This document shows positions 34,501 to 46,349 of a DNA stretch of 64,000 nucleotides, piece after piece. Each line of letters begins with the position of its first letter. Position 1 is the stretch's first letter. Origin of the DNA: Isoetes taiwanensis (taxonomy: Eukaryota > Streptophyta > Lycopodiopsida > Isoetales > Isoetaceae); assembly GCA_021234155.1 (NCBI GenBank), contig JAJEKV010000059.1:7818779-7882778 (forward strand), given 5' to 3'. The notes under the pieces are model-generated. The model worked only from the letters and a program-made list of their open reading frames with translations, did no database searches and had not been told where the DNA came from. Position numbers and translations under genes: made by a program.

Positions 34501-37500
34501 ATGTAATTGCAAGCAAAGGGCAGCAACCCGACCGTTTTAAACTTTCAAGTAATTCTTACAACTTGAGTATTCTAGACAACACCACTTATTTCTCATCCTG
34601 GACAATCAACAACAATTCAAGGCGGCATTATATTTCAAATTGATGTACATGTCAAAGTTTTGCTACATGTTACGTTATTATGGGACTTAACCCATGTGGG
34701 ACCATGAAATAATGGGATGATTGGGTTGATACAAGGTCGTGTAGCATACATGGCGGATTTTTGCCATCTGTTAAACGTGATAATAATGTGGTCAAATTGT
34801 TGCTTCTTAACCTACATGTGTGATTATGTAATATAGGTCTTCTCGGGTGCGGTAACACCTTAGTTATGACTGCTTAACTGTGCACAGTTTTGCCAAGTAG
34901 GAGATCTTTGATATCAATGTGTTATACCGATTCAGGTTGTTGCTGAAAGAGGTTTAGAGTTTCTGGTTACGACGTTTCTTCTTTGTGTGCTGGTATGTGC
35001 AATTCTCCTGTCCATAATTTTGAAGATTTACAGGTTAACAAAGTTTGTAACTTCTTGGTCCCAGGTGTCATTGATCACCTTTATTTGTGGGCGTAGATCG
35101 TCGAGTAAAGCAGCATCTTTTAAGCCACATTTATCTGGAAACTTGCTGAATGATTGGTAAAGGAAAAACCCATTAGATTTGACAATTGTGTTCATGTTAA
35201 ATGCTATTGGATGGGGATGTGTAGGTTGATTTAACTACAATGCAATGCTACATTATAGCATAGCATGTGCAATTATAAGTGATAAGGAAACTGTGTATTT
35301 GTGCAGGTGGCTTGGCGTGCAGCTAAATCCACAGTTCCTAGGTTTCGATCTGAAGTATGTATATTAAGCTTGCCTACGGGAGCTTTTGATTGCGCTGTCA
35401 CTTTTTAAAATATATGGGCATAAATTTACTAATATATCTTCACACTGGCATTTGTTGTCCATCTCCAGGTTTCTATGGATAAGAGCTGGCATGATTGGCT
35501 GGCTTCTTATAAACCTGTCTATTGCTGCAAAACAAATTCAGTTGGATGGATCACTCTCATTCCCAATGGCCCTTTTCCAATTTTTTTCTGCCGTATGTAT
35601 TTTTGAGATGCCTGAGTATTTTGAAACGTCTGAATATGACAAGAAGATGGTGCTATTTTATAGTTCTACAAGTTTATGGTTATATATAAGTGGATAATTA
35701 TTTGTTCAAAATGTGATGACTCTGTATATCTTCCATTTGCAGATATATGTTCTGGACTATTTCTGGCATGAAGAGTATATGACATCCACGTATTACTCTC
35801 CCTGTTTAGTGTATACCTTTAATGAAATGGAAGATAGCAAATGCATGTCCCTTGGTACTGTAAGGGTAAATATGGTTTTGCCAATTTTCAACTACTGCAC
35901 TGACTTGTGCTTGGAACCTCACTGTCGGGCTGCATTCTGTTCTTCCATACAAAAATTTCAGAATCCTGTTCTCTTGCAATAACCTCTTTAATATGGTCTG
36001 GGAGCTGTTCTTTTGGAGCTTCTTTAATTAATTGTCATGCATGGATTATAACCTTTGATAGTGACCCTTAGACTATTTATCTATCCCATTTCAAATGAGC
36101 AGAAAGGGAAAGAAGTTGTTCCAACATGCATGTAGAAAGTTAAAGGAGTTGGATAACTGGTGCCGAACAGAATTTAGAAGTGCATGCTTAAATTAGGTAA
36201 CTCAGGGTCTAATACTATCTTCCACTTCATTTAAGCATCAGCAAATATCTTCTTTCTTTTCTAACAATGTATCATTGTGATGCAGTACTGTTTGTAGTTT
36301 CCTCCCAATTGAAAACCATGATTAAATGCTATGCAGATGGGATATTATAGCTGAAAATTTTGGCTTCATGTTGATTTTTGGAGACCTGGTCTGGATACCT
36401 TTTACATTCAGCATCCAGGTATGCTTAATCCATCCGCGAAGATAATTGTTTGCATGAGTTATGATATACAAGCAACAGATCAATTCTAATTAAGTATTCA
36501 CATGGACCCTTGCTTCTATTATGCCTACTTCCAGTCTGGATTCTTTTTACAAAGTAGCATGCTCTCCCTTTGCATGTTTCCTCTGCTAGTTCTTTTCTTT
36601 GTTATTTTTCTGAGAATGTTGGATATTGAGGAAATCTGATCTGATTTAATAGCTTGAGAACGAGTAAATAGATCCCTTGGTAAACTATATAGGGGAAACA
36701 TGAGATTGTAAAGTACATTTATGTCAGATGGGTTCTTCAACTGGCTTTGTCTTCTTTTTCCTTTTCAATTGAAGAATGCACTTGTTTAAGAAGCCTCAAG
36801 TAATGGTTTGACTATGAAGGCATTGTGGAGTCCTAAAGGTGTTTCTTTCATCTGTTAGTAGGGTTGGTGGCTCTTAAGGAATAAAGTGGAGCTTACTTGG
36901 ACTGCTGCTGTAGCAAACATCTTCGTTTTTATTATTGGGTATGTCTCTCTTATCTGCTCATATGTACAACATAGATTATGTCATTTAAAAAATACACCTC
37001 TATCAGTAACTTTGTACCTGTTTGTTATAACGAATGGTAGAACCAATTGTTCAAGGATACTAAGAATTGTCCTAATATACTTCTACCATGGTGTGGATGG
37101 TTTTGGCAGATTTGAATACAATAGGATTGGTAAGTTGTATTTCAATTCACTTGTGTCTGTTAGCTTATTGAATTTATTTTCGTTGTAGCTATATTTTGTT
37201 CCGGGGGGCAAATAAGCAAAAGCATATTTTCAAAAAGGATCCCAAAGCACCAATATGGGGTCAGCCACCAAAGGTGATTGGGGGAAAGCTGCTTGCTTCT
37301 GGCTATTGGTAAGTTTATGATTCAAAATGTTGTGAGGCATGAGGATTCAATGTTTGGTGGTTGATTTGTCGCGTAGGGGAATTGCAAGGCATTGTAACTA
37401 TCTTGGAGATTTGCTTCTCGCCGTATCATTTAGCTTGCCTTGTGGCACTAGGTATGAATATTTTGTATTAGCAATTTCCAATGTAACTCTCTCACTCTGG

Positions 37501-37672
37501 CTTTGACATGCTTTGCAGCTCTGTTATTCCGTATTTCTATCCAATTTACTTATTTATTTTGCTCATCTGGAGGGAGAGGCGTGATGAAGCAAGATGTCGA
37601 GAAAAATACAAGGAGGTTTGGGTTGATTATTGTAAAATTGTTCCATGGAGAATTTTTCCTGGCATATACTAG
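31544..37672 (+). CDS. FK: Delta(14)-sterol reductase (FACKEL type)
   Basis: The enzyme reduces the C14-C15 double bond of sterol intermediates with NADPH in the ER membrane, after sterol 14-demethylase. Twelve exons join in phase: 31718-31828 (LEYILPGKRIAGALLADGT), 31911-31966, 34936-34992 (VVAERGLEFLVTTFLLCVL), 35065-35156 (KPHLSGNLLND), 35307-35354 (WLGVQLNPQFLGFDLK), 35469-35592 (IRAGMIGWLLINLSIAAKQI), 35743-35789 (DYFWHEEYMTST), 36337-36418 (WDIIAENFGFMLIFGDLVWI), 36862-36938, 37189-37308, 37377-37451 (GIARHCNYLGDLLLAVSFSL) and 37519-37672, ending WRIFPGIY. The conserved family signatures LLINLS, HEEYMTS and RHCNYLGD are present, and the sequence is strongly hydrophobic. The first exon is uncertain. 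An ATG at 31544 is plausible, but the frame of exon 2 has a stop at 31693, so I assume an upstream intron ending at 31717. The 3-kb intron before 34936 holds a decayed PPR gene. The gene looks intact. Confidence 0.95.
32517..32645. repeat. Direct repeat in the PPR pseudogene
   Basis: Two copies contain AGCTAAAGGAAATGCYTGAG and GGAGCTAGTTGATTGGGTTC, about 68 bp apart. Confidence 0.85.
32689..33035. repeat. Tandem duplication of about 196 bp in the PPR pseudogene
   Basis: Both units run from ATGATGCCATAAGATTGAAA through AAGCAGCAAAGTGC and TGTCACTGTCATCAAGAGTC to AAAATTGGTRAAGCTGATGA. The duplication copied one or more PPR units after or during decay. Confidence 0.88.
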
Positions 37673-37779
37673 CCAGTTTAGGTTTTTTCCCATGGGCCTC
37701 CAACCTCAAGGTTTTCTTGAGGTCCATATCTTGGCATGCATGCCATGGGCACCTCAACCTGTAGAATTTAGGTTTCTGA

Positions 37780-39960
37780 ACTGAATCCAAAAAAGAATAT
37801 TCGATGGATTACTACAATAATCTTCTGAATATTCCTTTCTAGAGAATATTCGACTGTAACACTCTATATCCATCAAATCTGGCATTAATACTTGCAGCTC
37901 CATCTTGTTGATTGCATCGAATCCGGCGTCTGCACTCTGTTGTTGCATCACATCCGGCATCTTGCTTCAAATCCAGCAGCCTGTTCTTGCATCAAATCCA
38001 GTTCTTGCATCAAATTAACAGCTCCTACCCTGTTCTTGCATCATTCCAGCAGCTCAGAAACAACCCTATTTGGCATTGGCCGAGCCTCGTCTCCTGTGCC
38101 ATAGTCAATTTTTTTCCAAAATATTTATAGTCGAAAGGGAGAAATCATTGGATTAAGTCAAAACAAACATAATCCAAAATTCTTGCAGCCCAAATCACAA
38201 AACAAGAACTACAGACAAGATGGGAAAATATCATTGATGGGAAAATATTTTTTTGGAAAATGAACACTTTTATTTTTGGGTAAAGATGGTCCAAATTTTG
38301 ATGAGGTGGCAAAAGTGTGATGTGATTTGGCATGAGAGATGGCATGGCACCAATGGGATGATGATGTGGCAAGTGAAGTGGCAAACAATATTTTCCCCAG
38401 TCAAAAACTTTAATGAGATGGAAATGAGGTGGGTGAAACGTGTGGAGAGATGGATAACTATGTAGTGTGATGTGGCATCTTTTCTTTGTGAAGTGGATAA
38501 TTGGCATGTGCACTTCAAATCACTAGTATTTTGAGTAATGTTTAGGCTGACTTTGCCTTTCCAAACTTTGCCATTGCAAATGTGCACCTTTCTCTCTTTA
38601 ACTTTTTTAGAGAGAGAACCTGGTCTAAGACCTTAGAGAGAGCCAATTTTGATGGAATTTTTTGCATTTTTTATGTATGGTAGATGCATGATGAAGTGGA
38701 AGAGGTGTTTTGACTAGGAAAAAGACTTTTTGCCAACTTTGGATTTGGGAGGTGGTAATGGCACATGAGATGGGTGGGATTATGACAATGGAGCCTAAGG
38801 TAATGTGAACCATGCCAAAAAAAAAACTTGGATTTAGCAAAGTACTATTATAGCTTGAGGGGTCTCTTGTGATGCCTAAATGATGTTCAATCAAAAGTCC
38901 TCACTTGGTTCTTCATACTTGATGTCTTCTAGACATCTTCAATGCAAGATGTCTTCAAGATTTGTAGTACATTGGCTCATACACACATATCACAAGTCAA
39001 ATGTTAGCTATGAATATGATACGTGCACATGACTCTTCTACGTTGTCAAAGTGTGGCATCACATATATCTCACGTGTTTGAAAGTCACAATTTCCCTCAT
39101 GGCAAAGTCGTTGAAAGCAGGCTTCGATAGCATGTCTCTCAATGTCATCAAAATTGGCAGTCAGAACATCGTTTACAATGGGCAACATAGTGGGTCGACC
39201 ATGAAGTTTAAAGCAAAAGACATTTTGATAATCAGTCTGGATGCCATTGAAAGCACATTATCAGAAGAAGCTTGACTTTTCGCCATGAGGGGAATGATGA
39301 CTATATCTGCCGTGAAATATCTACTAGTACTAAAAGACATGACATATAATACATACAATGAGAATGCTTACCGAAGTATGCCCAACTTCCTTTTTGATAC
39401 TAAACCATACTACACGAGACAGTTCTACAAGCACCCTTATCTGTTAACTCTTACTATTGGAGTAATAAAAGGATAAGGGGTGACAGAATTTTTTGTTTGC
39501 TTGAAAGATTTTACATCATCAACACTTCTTTGACTGATTGGAATCAATCTATTATTAGTGGGGACTGTGACAATAAGATTTCAGACCATTTGGAGACTGG
39601 CCCCTCCCGGAGAGTGTTTGAGCCCTTTCACTTACAATGCATCCAAATTCCTAGTAAGCCATCCTTGAGACAGTCCAAAGCCTCAGTAATCATTGAATTG
39701 CATTGTAAATACAGCTTGTATACAGTTAAATTAAGAACAAATATTGGGATAAATCAAGTACACAATAAACTATCCAGTTCTCTTGAAAGCATTTAATTTC
39801 AAAATGTCTTCTTAAGGTCTACAAACATGAAGGTAAATATACACATCTAAACAATTATAAGATATAAAAGCAGGTAAAGACGAGAGCTGTCACTTCTTTA
39901 TTTCTAGTCAAGTTCAACTGCCACATGATGCACATTCCCTCTTTTTGGTTAGTAACTTTT
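37780..39960. other. Intergenic region, no gene recognised
   Basis: The sequence after the sterol reductase gene includes a region of TTGCATCA-type short repeats (37900-38050) and a purine-rich stretch (38250-38480). Open frames are short and without family features. Confidence 0.45.
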
Positions 39961-39968
39961 CAAATTTC

Positions 39969-40621
39969 TCAACTATGAATTGCAGAGCTCATTGGTTTCA
40001 AAGTAATTATTGCAGGTTGTGGCATTTGAATGGACCAGGCTTCTGAGGGCAACAGCTCCAAATGCATCCAAGTTTTCAGATTTAGCCATTCCCAACTGAC
40101 ATGTTCAAGGTCAAGAATGCCATCAACATTAAATGTATAGACCCATGAAAGACACCTCACACTTTTTGCTCTTTCAACTCCAGCAAGAAAGCAATTTTTC
40201 AATTATCTAATCGTTTTGTTTTTCTACAAAAGCTTAATCTGAGTGGACAAGAGGAAGCTGGACTTGCAAAGGGGGTGGATTTTAGCCATAACTATAATGT
40301 CATTGCAGTGGAGACCTAGCAATACTCCCTAAAAGATAAGATAGAAATAGGAAAAGGAAAAATCAGAATGGTTATGTCATTTGAAGAACTGTTCCCTACT
40401 ATCAAGAGTAGAATGAGCTATAACAAAGGGAATTCGGTGGCGTCTACACATATTATAGGGCCTTGTATTTGCAAGAGTATGAGAAAAACAATTCCACGTC
40501 TGATGCAGCTTATGATGGAGTTGTACCTGGAAGTTGAACAACAAAGGATGATCTTCTTTTTGTCCATATCGTCAAAAACTTGGAGGCTCTCTCTCACAAC
40601 ACTATGTAAAGGAAGTTGCAC
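39969..40621 (-). other. Possible exons of an unidentified - strand gene
   Basis: Two - strand frames look protein-like: 39969-40202 (CLSWVYTFNVDGILDLEHVS, then WEWLNLKTWMHLELLPSEAW) and 40418-40621 (ESLQVFDDMDKKKIILCCST). I recognise neither. They may be exons of a gene reading away from FKBP12, or chance. Confidence 0.2.
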
Positions 40622-41856
40622 TTTGGTCTGTACATCAGTACCATTTTCTTAGATAAAGGGACCTAAGACACAATCCAAAAATTAGCTAATCATTATATCA
40701 TTGGTGAGAAACTATTGGAGGCAAAATGAACCAGCTAAGTCACCAGACTTAAAGCTTTTAGAAAGGACTAAGACCATAGTCTCCTTTGCATAAAGTAGTA
40801 TCATTTGAATACCTGACCTACTTTGTCATATAGTTGTTGTATCTAAAGCACAGTCCATAGCTACAGTGCATTGTGCAAGTTAAAGATGCAAGAATTACTC
40901 TATTTTCATTATAATAAATAAGAAAATGATCCAATGGAACCATAAATTCTATGTCCAATCATTCTGTATTATTATTGCTCATCTAAATATAAAAGATGCA
41001 CGAATCATAGTGTATTTTTGCCAACGAACTCATGAAATGTAACAAAAAAAAGGAAACTAAATATGAAATATTCAGAGCAGAGGCAACAGAATTGATAATC
41101 TAGAAGCCTGGAAGAATACCTAACAAAGCACATTGGAACAATATCAAGACAGTCTGGTGAGATCAAATAAGATGCTCTAAACTAGGCAGATATAATAATT
41201 TTGAGTCAATACTGGTAATCGCTATTCGATGGGCTTACATGCTTGTACACAAAAATGGCTGCAATAGGACTTAAGTTAAATAGAAACTAACAAGAAAAAG
41301 TAAATAAGTCTATAAGGAAGGCTTACTCACATGGTGCCCCCCGTTATAGCTTCAGGATAAATGTCCCCAGTTGATGGTTTTGGAGCGCCGCAGTTGGATC
41401 TGTTCTATTAATAAAGTCCTTTTCGTGAGGTTGTTTTGAGCTCAAATCTACTCCTTCAAATCCGGAACTTCTGTCCCCAAAAAGCAAGCGACCAGAATCG
41501 AAGAACCAGAGAGCAAACACCCTTGCTCTTGGTTCGTGTAGAAAGGAACCGTAGGAAAAGAAACACATTCACCATGTGAAATGCATGACATCCTGTCACC
41601 TCTGGGTCGGAATGGTAGGGCCGTGACCGGCCGAAGGAATTACCTGGATTTTCTATTTTTCCTAGCCGTCGATTCATAAAAAAGATCTAACGGTTGAGAT
41701 AAAAAACTGACGTGGCATGACACGTGGCATAGCTAGAAGCGCAGCAAATCGGTCACCTCGGGTTAGGCAACCCTGCTAAAAAATAAAATAAACCATTAAC
41801 TTCATCTTGGCGAACCCTGGATAAAAAGGTTTAGGGTTTGCATCCCGCATTGCAAC

Positions 41857-42736
41857 ATGGGCGTGGTGAAGCAGATCCTGAAGGCTGGGACTGGGCCGTA
41901 TCCTCGTCCCGGACAGACCGTCACGGTCCATTGCACTGGCTACGGTAATGTCTTCTTTCATTTTAGCTTACTCCAAATCCAGATGATGTACAAGTAGGGT
42001 TCTTCTCTGAAGCTAGTTTGTTAGATCTTTGACATGATTAAATGCTCAACAATGTCCTTTTAGACGTACCACATATTATTGCGTTCTCAAAAAATCAGAT
42101 TTTATGTTCACTATTAACCTGCTGGACTGTTCACAGGAAAAAATAGGGATCTTTCTCAGAAGTTCTGGAGGTATGATGCATGAAATGATTTCTTCGTAGT
42201 TGGCACCTATCCTCTGGTAGTACTTACAATTTTCTTGTATGACTCAGTACAAAGGATCCTGGGCAAAAGCAGTTTCAATTTAAAATTGGACAAGGGAATG
42301 TTATAAAAGGTAAAGTTTTTTCCCTCGAGTAGTTCATGTCCATAAGCTGGTCTTGATGTTAATCTTACAGACTTGCTATCATGTAGGTTGGGATGAAGGC
42401 GTCTTAGGTATGCAGCTTGGAGAGACCGCTCGTCTTCATGTAAGTACGGTGTCTAAATTGTGGCAAATCAGGACTCGTAGCTCACATAATTCAACTATGA
42501 ATCTCTGTCTTTATGCCACTGATCCTGTTATAGAGAAGCAGATGCATCTGGTGTATATTGCAGCTGTGGTTTTTCATTCAGAGTTATGAGCTGAGATTTG
42601 AAATTCATGTGCTGATTTGACCTTGTTACTGCAGTGCTCTCCAGATTATGCATATGGTACATCAGGATTTCCTAGCTGGGGCATCATGCCGAATTCGGAG
42701 CTTGTATTTGAGATAGAAGTGCTTAATATATCATAG
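41857..42736 (+). CDS. FKBP12: FKBP12-type peptidyl-prolyl isomerase
   Basis: Five exons splice in phase to a 112-residue protein: 41857-41944, 42137-42170, 42248-42309, 42387-42439 and 42635-42736. The product starts MGVVKQILKAGTGPYPRPGQ and contains VTVHCTGYG, KNRDLSQKFW, the active-site KGWDEGVLGMQLGE and DYAYGTSGFPSWGIMPNSEL, ending FEIEVLNIS. This is the full length of a single-domain FK506-binding protein with no targeting signal, so it should be cytosolic. Such proteins catalyse cis-trans isomerisation of prolyl bonds, and family members link rapamycin to TOR kinase. The active-site Trp (in KGWDEG) and Tyr (in DYAYG) are present. The start is the first ATG, about 90 bp after the conserved upstream motif. 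It is one of the two apparently healthy genes in the window. Confidence 0.97.
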
Positions 42737-43327
42737 ATCTCTAGTGATGGAGTGTATTTTATGGATACATAGCAGAACAGAACAGAATGAAGAAGTTGTT
42801 CTTGTTATTATTAAGGAAATATAGTTTCACAACCTTCTAACTTCATGTTACCAGTCAATAACTAAATAGGATATTGTGGAAGAAGGTATCTTTTAGATCG
42901 TCTTGTTGAGATATATTATGTCCGCATTGTTTTGGTATGTGTTACTTCAAAGTCTGTCAGTGCACATGCTATCAAATGTGCTTGAAAGCAAAAAGCTTAA
43001 TCCCATTGCAAACAATTTATAAAATCTGCTTTTCATGTAAAAGTTTCAGCAAATCATTTGAAACCATATGGAGTGGTGATATTTGCCCCACTTTGTATCA
43101 CTTCCATCATTTCAGGAAAATAGTGTATAATGTTTTTCCTTATGTTTACTTAGTGTCAGCAAGTTCAGCACAAGGCATACGGCACAAGGCTGGCGCTTCC
43201 TCAGTCATCAACCTTCGAATTTTAGCCAACCTTGTTGCAAGAGTGGCAAATTAGGTATTTATATGACCGTGAGCCTTTGGCACCCCATGTCAACCTTGAA
43301 TAAGGTGCGACATGGTGGCAAAGTTAT

Positions 43328-43460
43328 GTGGCTGTGAGCTTTGGCTCGTCATCATTCGATGACATACTAGGTGTCTATGTGGCCGTGAGCTTTGGCTCGT
43401 CATCATTCGATAACATACTAGGTGTCTATGTGGCCGTGAGCTTTGGCTCGTCATCGTCAA
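43328..43460. repeat. Minisatellite, about 51-bp unit, 2.6 copies
   Basis: Units read GTGGCYGTGAGCTTTGGCTC, GTCATCATTCGATRACATAC and TAGGTGTCTAT. The third unit is partial. It directly precedes the inverted-repeat element. Confidence 0.9.
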
Positions 43461-43503
43461 CCTTAAATAAGGTTGCGCGACGACACCTACCATATTGGTA
43501 TTA

Positions 43504-44476
43504 GGGAAAACTACCAAGATGCCCCTATGAGTTTATGTAATTACCAAAATGCCCTTATGAGTTTAAAATTACCAAAATGCCTCTGGCTCAAATAAATATA
43601 CAACAAAGGGAAAACTACCAAAATACCGCTATGAGTTTATGTAAATACCAAAATGTCTTTATGAGTTTCAAAATTACCAAAATACCCCTGGCTCAAATAA
43701 ATACACTGTATAAAATAAACATACAAACAAATTATAAATTTGCACCTCCACACCAGACTTAGTTATCAAAATACCCCTACACACCAAACTTAATTATCAA
43801 AATGCCATTACATACCATTTTTTATTAATCTATATCAAACTAATTACCAAAATGCCCTACACATCAATCTTAATTACCAAAATAACCCCTACATACCTTT
43901 TACATACTGATCCTACTCAATCTATACTAAATGCCTTAAGAATTGAAGTTTAAATTCAACAAATAGATAACAGAAGTCACAATCATCACTAAATTGGAGC
44001 CCTACAACTGCATGCATTGTCTCTCTTCTATTACACATTCCATAAAGATATTCCCCTTCTCTACATCTTCTTCTCCTGTGCGCATGTGTTTAGGTTTTGG
44101 ACGTCCAAGAGGTGTGGGTGTGGCTAGTGGTAACACGCCTCTAATAGCATCATCGTGTGCTAAAACCACAGGAAACATTGCCTCCTTGTAAGTGTCACAA
44201 CGAGACTGTGCAGGGTTATTTTGATAATTAAGTTTGATGTATAGGGCATTTTGGTAATTAAATTTGATGTAGATTGATCAAAATTGATATGTAATTCCAT
44301 TTTAGTAATTAAGTTTGGTGTATAGGGGTATTCTAGTAATTAAGTTTGGTGTGTGGGGGCAAATTGGTAATTTATTTGTATATTTAATTGAGTCAGGGGC
44401 ATTTTGGTAATTTTTAAACTCATAAGGGCATTTTGGTAATTACATAAACTCATAGGGGCATTTTGGTAGTTTTCCC
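43504..44476. mobile_element. Long-inverted-repeat DNA element with ACCAAAATGCCC subrepeats
   Basis: The left arm starts GGGAAAACTACCAAGATGCC, and the right arm ends GGCATTTTGGTAGTTTTCCC, its reverse complement with one mismatch. Both arms (about 43504-43900 and 44220-44476) are built of ACCAAAATGCCCCT-type subrepeats of about 20-35 bp. The middle encodes no transposase; the small frame at 43994-44191 shows no family features. The shape fits a non-autonomous Mutator-like or fold-back element. I found no convincing target duplication (flanks TTGGTATTA and TATAAAAAA). Confidence 0.8.
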
Positions 44477-44479
44477 TAT

Positions 44480-46035
44480 AAAAAAAAGCACATGGAACCT
44501 ATGAAGATTTGGGATGTCATGCCAGAACAGAAAACAAAACAGCCTTTCATTTTCGTGAGTAAGCCTTATGCTAGAATTTCAGGCCATGCCAACATATTTG
44601 CTTTCTCTTTTAAATGGCCTCACTAACACTAAAAATTTTGAGGTTTAACCTGGAATTTATTATCCATTACTCAATAGAGCTAAACAGTCAGAAGAATGGA
44701 TCATTGAGTGTTGTGTACCATACTATGCACCTCTTGTCAGCTGAATGATGATTTTTCATTCAATAGTTCTATTTCAACATGGATCTTTCTGGTATTCTAT
44801 ATGCCACATGCATGGGCAAATCAATGAAGAAATATCATGGCCCAAGTTTCAATCTCCATTCTATCTTTGTGCAAACTTCAACACGAACACTTTTACCGGG
44901 CAAGATCAATAATCGATGGTGAAATGAGGAAAAAACAAAATCATAGCTACACATCCCAAACCATCCTAGTTATACTTTCATCAAACAAAAGAAACCTTTA
45001 TATGACACCCATTAATGCAATCCAACAAAGGTTTCCCAAAGGGACTTCAACATTCCTCAATAGCCTTTCAAACAACACTATTACACTTAAAACCAAAACC
45101 AAAGGCAATCTATCAATCTATCTCTCCAATTCTCACTCTACCTTTGGCTTCTGTGTAAGCGGATTTTATAATGTGCTATTAGAAGCATTTCCAAACATGT
45201 GCAATGTCACGTGCGCCGACTCCATGTGCTAGGACTTAGGTCCAAATTCTTCACCATTGCATCTAACCCTGCTCTGCATCTTGCATTTATCTTGCAAAGT
45301 GGAGTCAAAACCTAATTTTTTCAAGGTTTTGAGTATATATTTTGTTAGAGTTGTTATTTTGGGACTCCGTTCCCCTTTTCTTTGGTCAAAATCTTGCACT
45401 ATATCGTATTAGGATTTGGAGGTATTCATATATGCCGGTTATTCTAAGTTTGGAGTTTCACCATGGCAAATACAGATCAGTTGGCATTAAGGCTAAGGTT
45501 GGCAAAGCTCTATACAAAAATACAAGGTATGAAGATAAATACAATGTACTTTTTGTCTTTTTTTTTCCCCCCTTTGTTGTGTCGACATTCCCTTTTGGTT
45601 CTGTTGCTAATCCAGAACTGGTCATCCATGGAATTATGTCCCAGCCTAATTCAGCTGGTCATATTTGTCATTAAATTTTCCATTTGCTCTGATGTGATGG
45701 AGCTCTTGGAAATAAAGAGGTTTTGAAGGCATGGGGTGCGATAGAGGAAAACTATGATAGTTCATATTTTTCTTGCCAAATTCACATGGCCATATTTGTT
45801 GCCATCATTGCTAATATGTCTGCAATCCCTCGAGGGACCGCTACTAGTTGTTGCTACTTCTGCAACCCCCTCTGGGAGATGCTACCTCACCTGCTAATGC
45901 TGCAACACTTAGGAGGATGTTGCTGCAATTGCACATGTTACCACTTCAAATAGGGATTGTGTGTAGATATGGTCCTCCAGAACTATATGGACTTCCCATA
46001 ACAGAAAGAGGATAATCTGAACATCGTAGCCAGGG
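44480..46035. other. No recognisable gene
   Basis: Several open frames of 75-131 codons (44837-45232, 45342-45674) show no family features. Confidence 0.4.
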
Positions 46036-46039
46036 ATAT

Positions 46040-46345
46040 GGACTTCATTTTGTAATCAAAACACGGGAACATCTTGGTTGGATAATCGTAGATTTGCCAG
46101 ATTATCAACGCTATTCACACAAGCAGATAGACACGATCGCTACATGTGGATAAAGGTGCAGAGCCAGTGGGAAAATACCTTTTTGTGGCCACATGTTACT
46201 TCCCACATGCAGACTCAAGGTTCTACTATGGGCACTCAGATCTCGACAGGCTGGATCCATATGCCAATTTATATGATAACATTCAGCAGCACAGACAGTT
46301 AGGACATGTGATGCTTGTTGGAGATTCCTTAATGCAAGGATTCAC
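46040..46345 (+). mobile_element. LINE endonuclease fragment
   Basis: Across two or three frames the sequence reads REHLGWIIVDLPDYQRYS, DKGAEPVGKYLFVATCYFPH and RLDPYANLYDNIQQHRQLGH, then MLVGD. These pieces match the endonuclease domain of the LINE at 10490-11299 (VAACYFPHAES ... DIQQHKQLGS ... LLGNFNAR). Here the start of the GDFNAR motif keeps its Asp. The match ends about 46345 where the transposase-related frame takes over. Only this middle domain is present. Confidence 0.85.
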
Positions 46346-46349
46346 TATT

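Noticed and set aside
43290-43517. - strand ORF with repeated RPHRHLVC peptide
   Set aside because: The repetition is the 51-bp minisatellite translated. No protein family is indicated.
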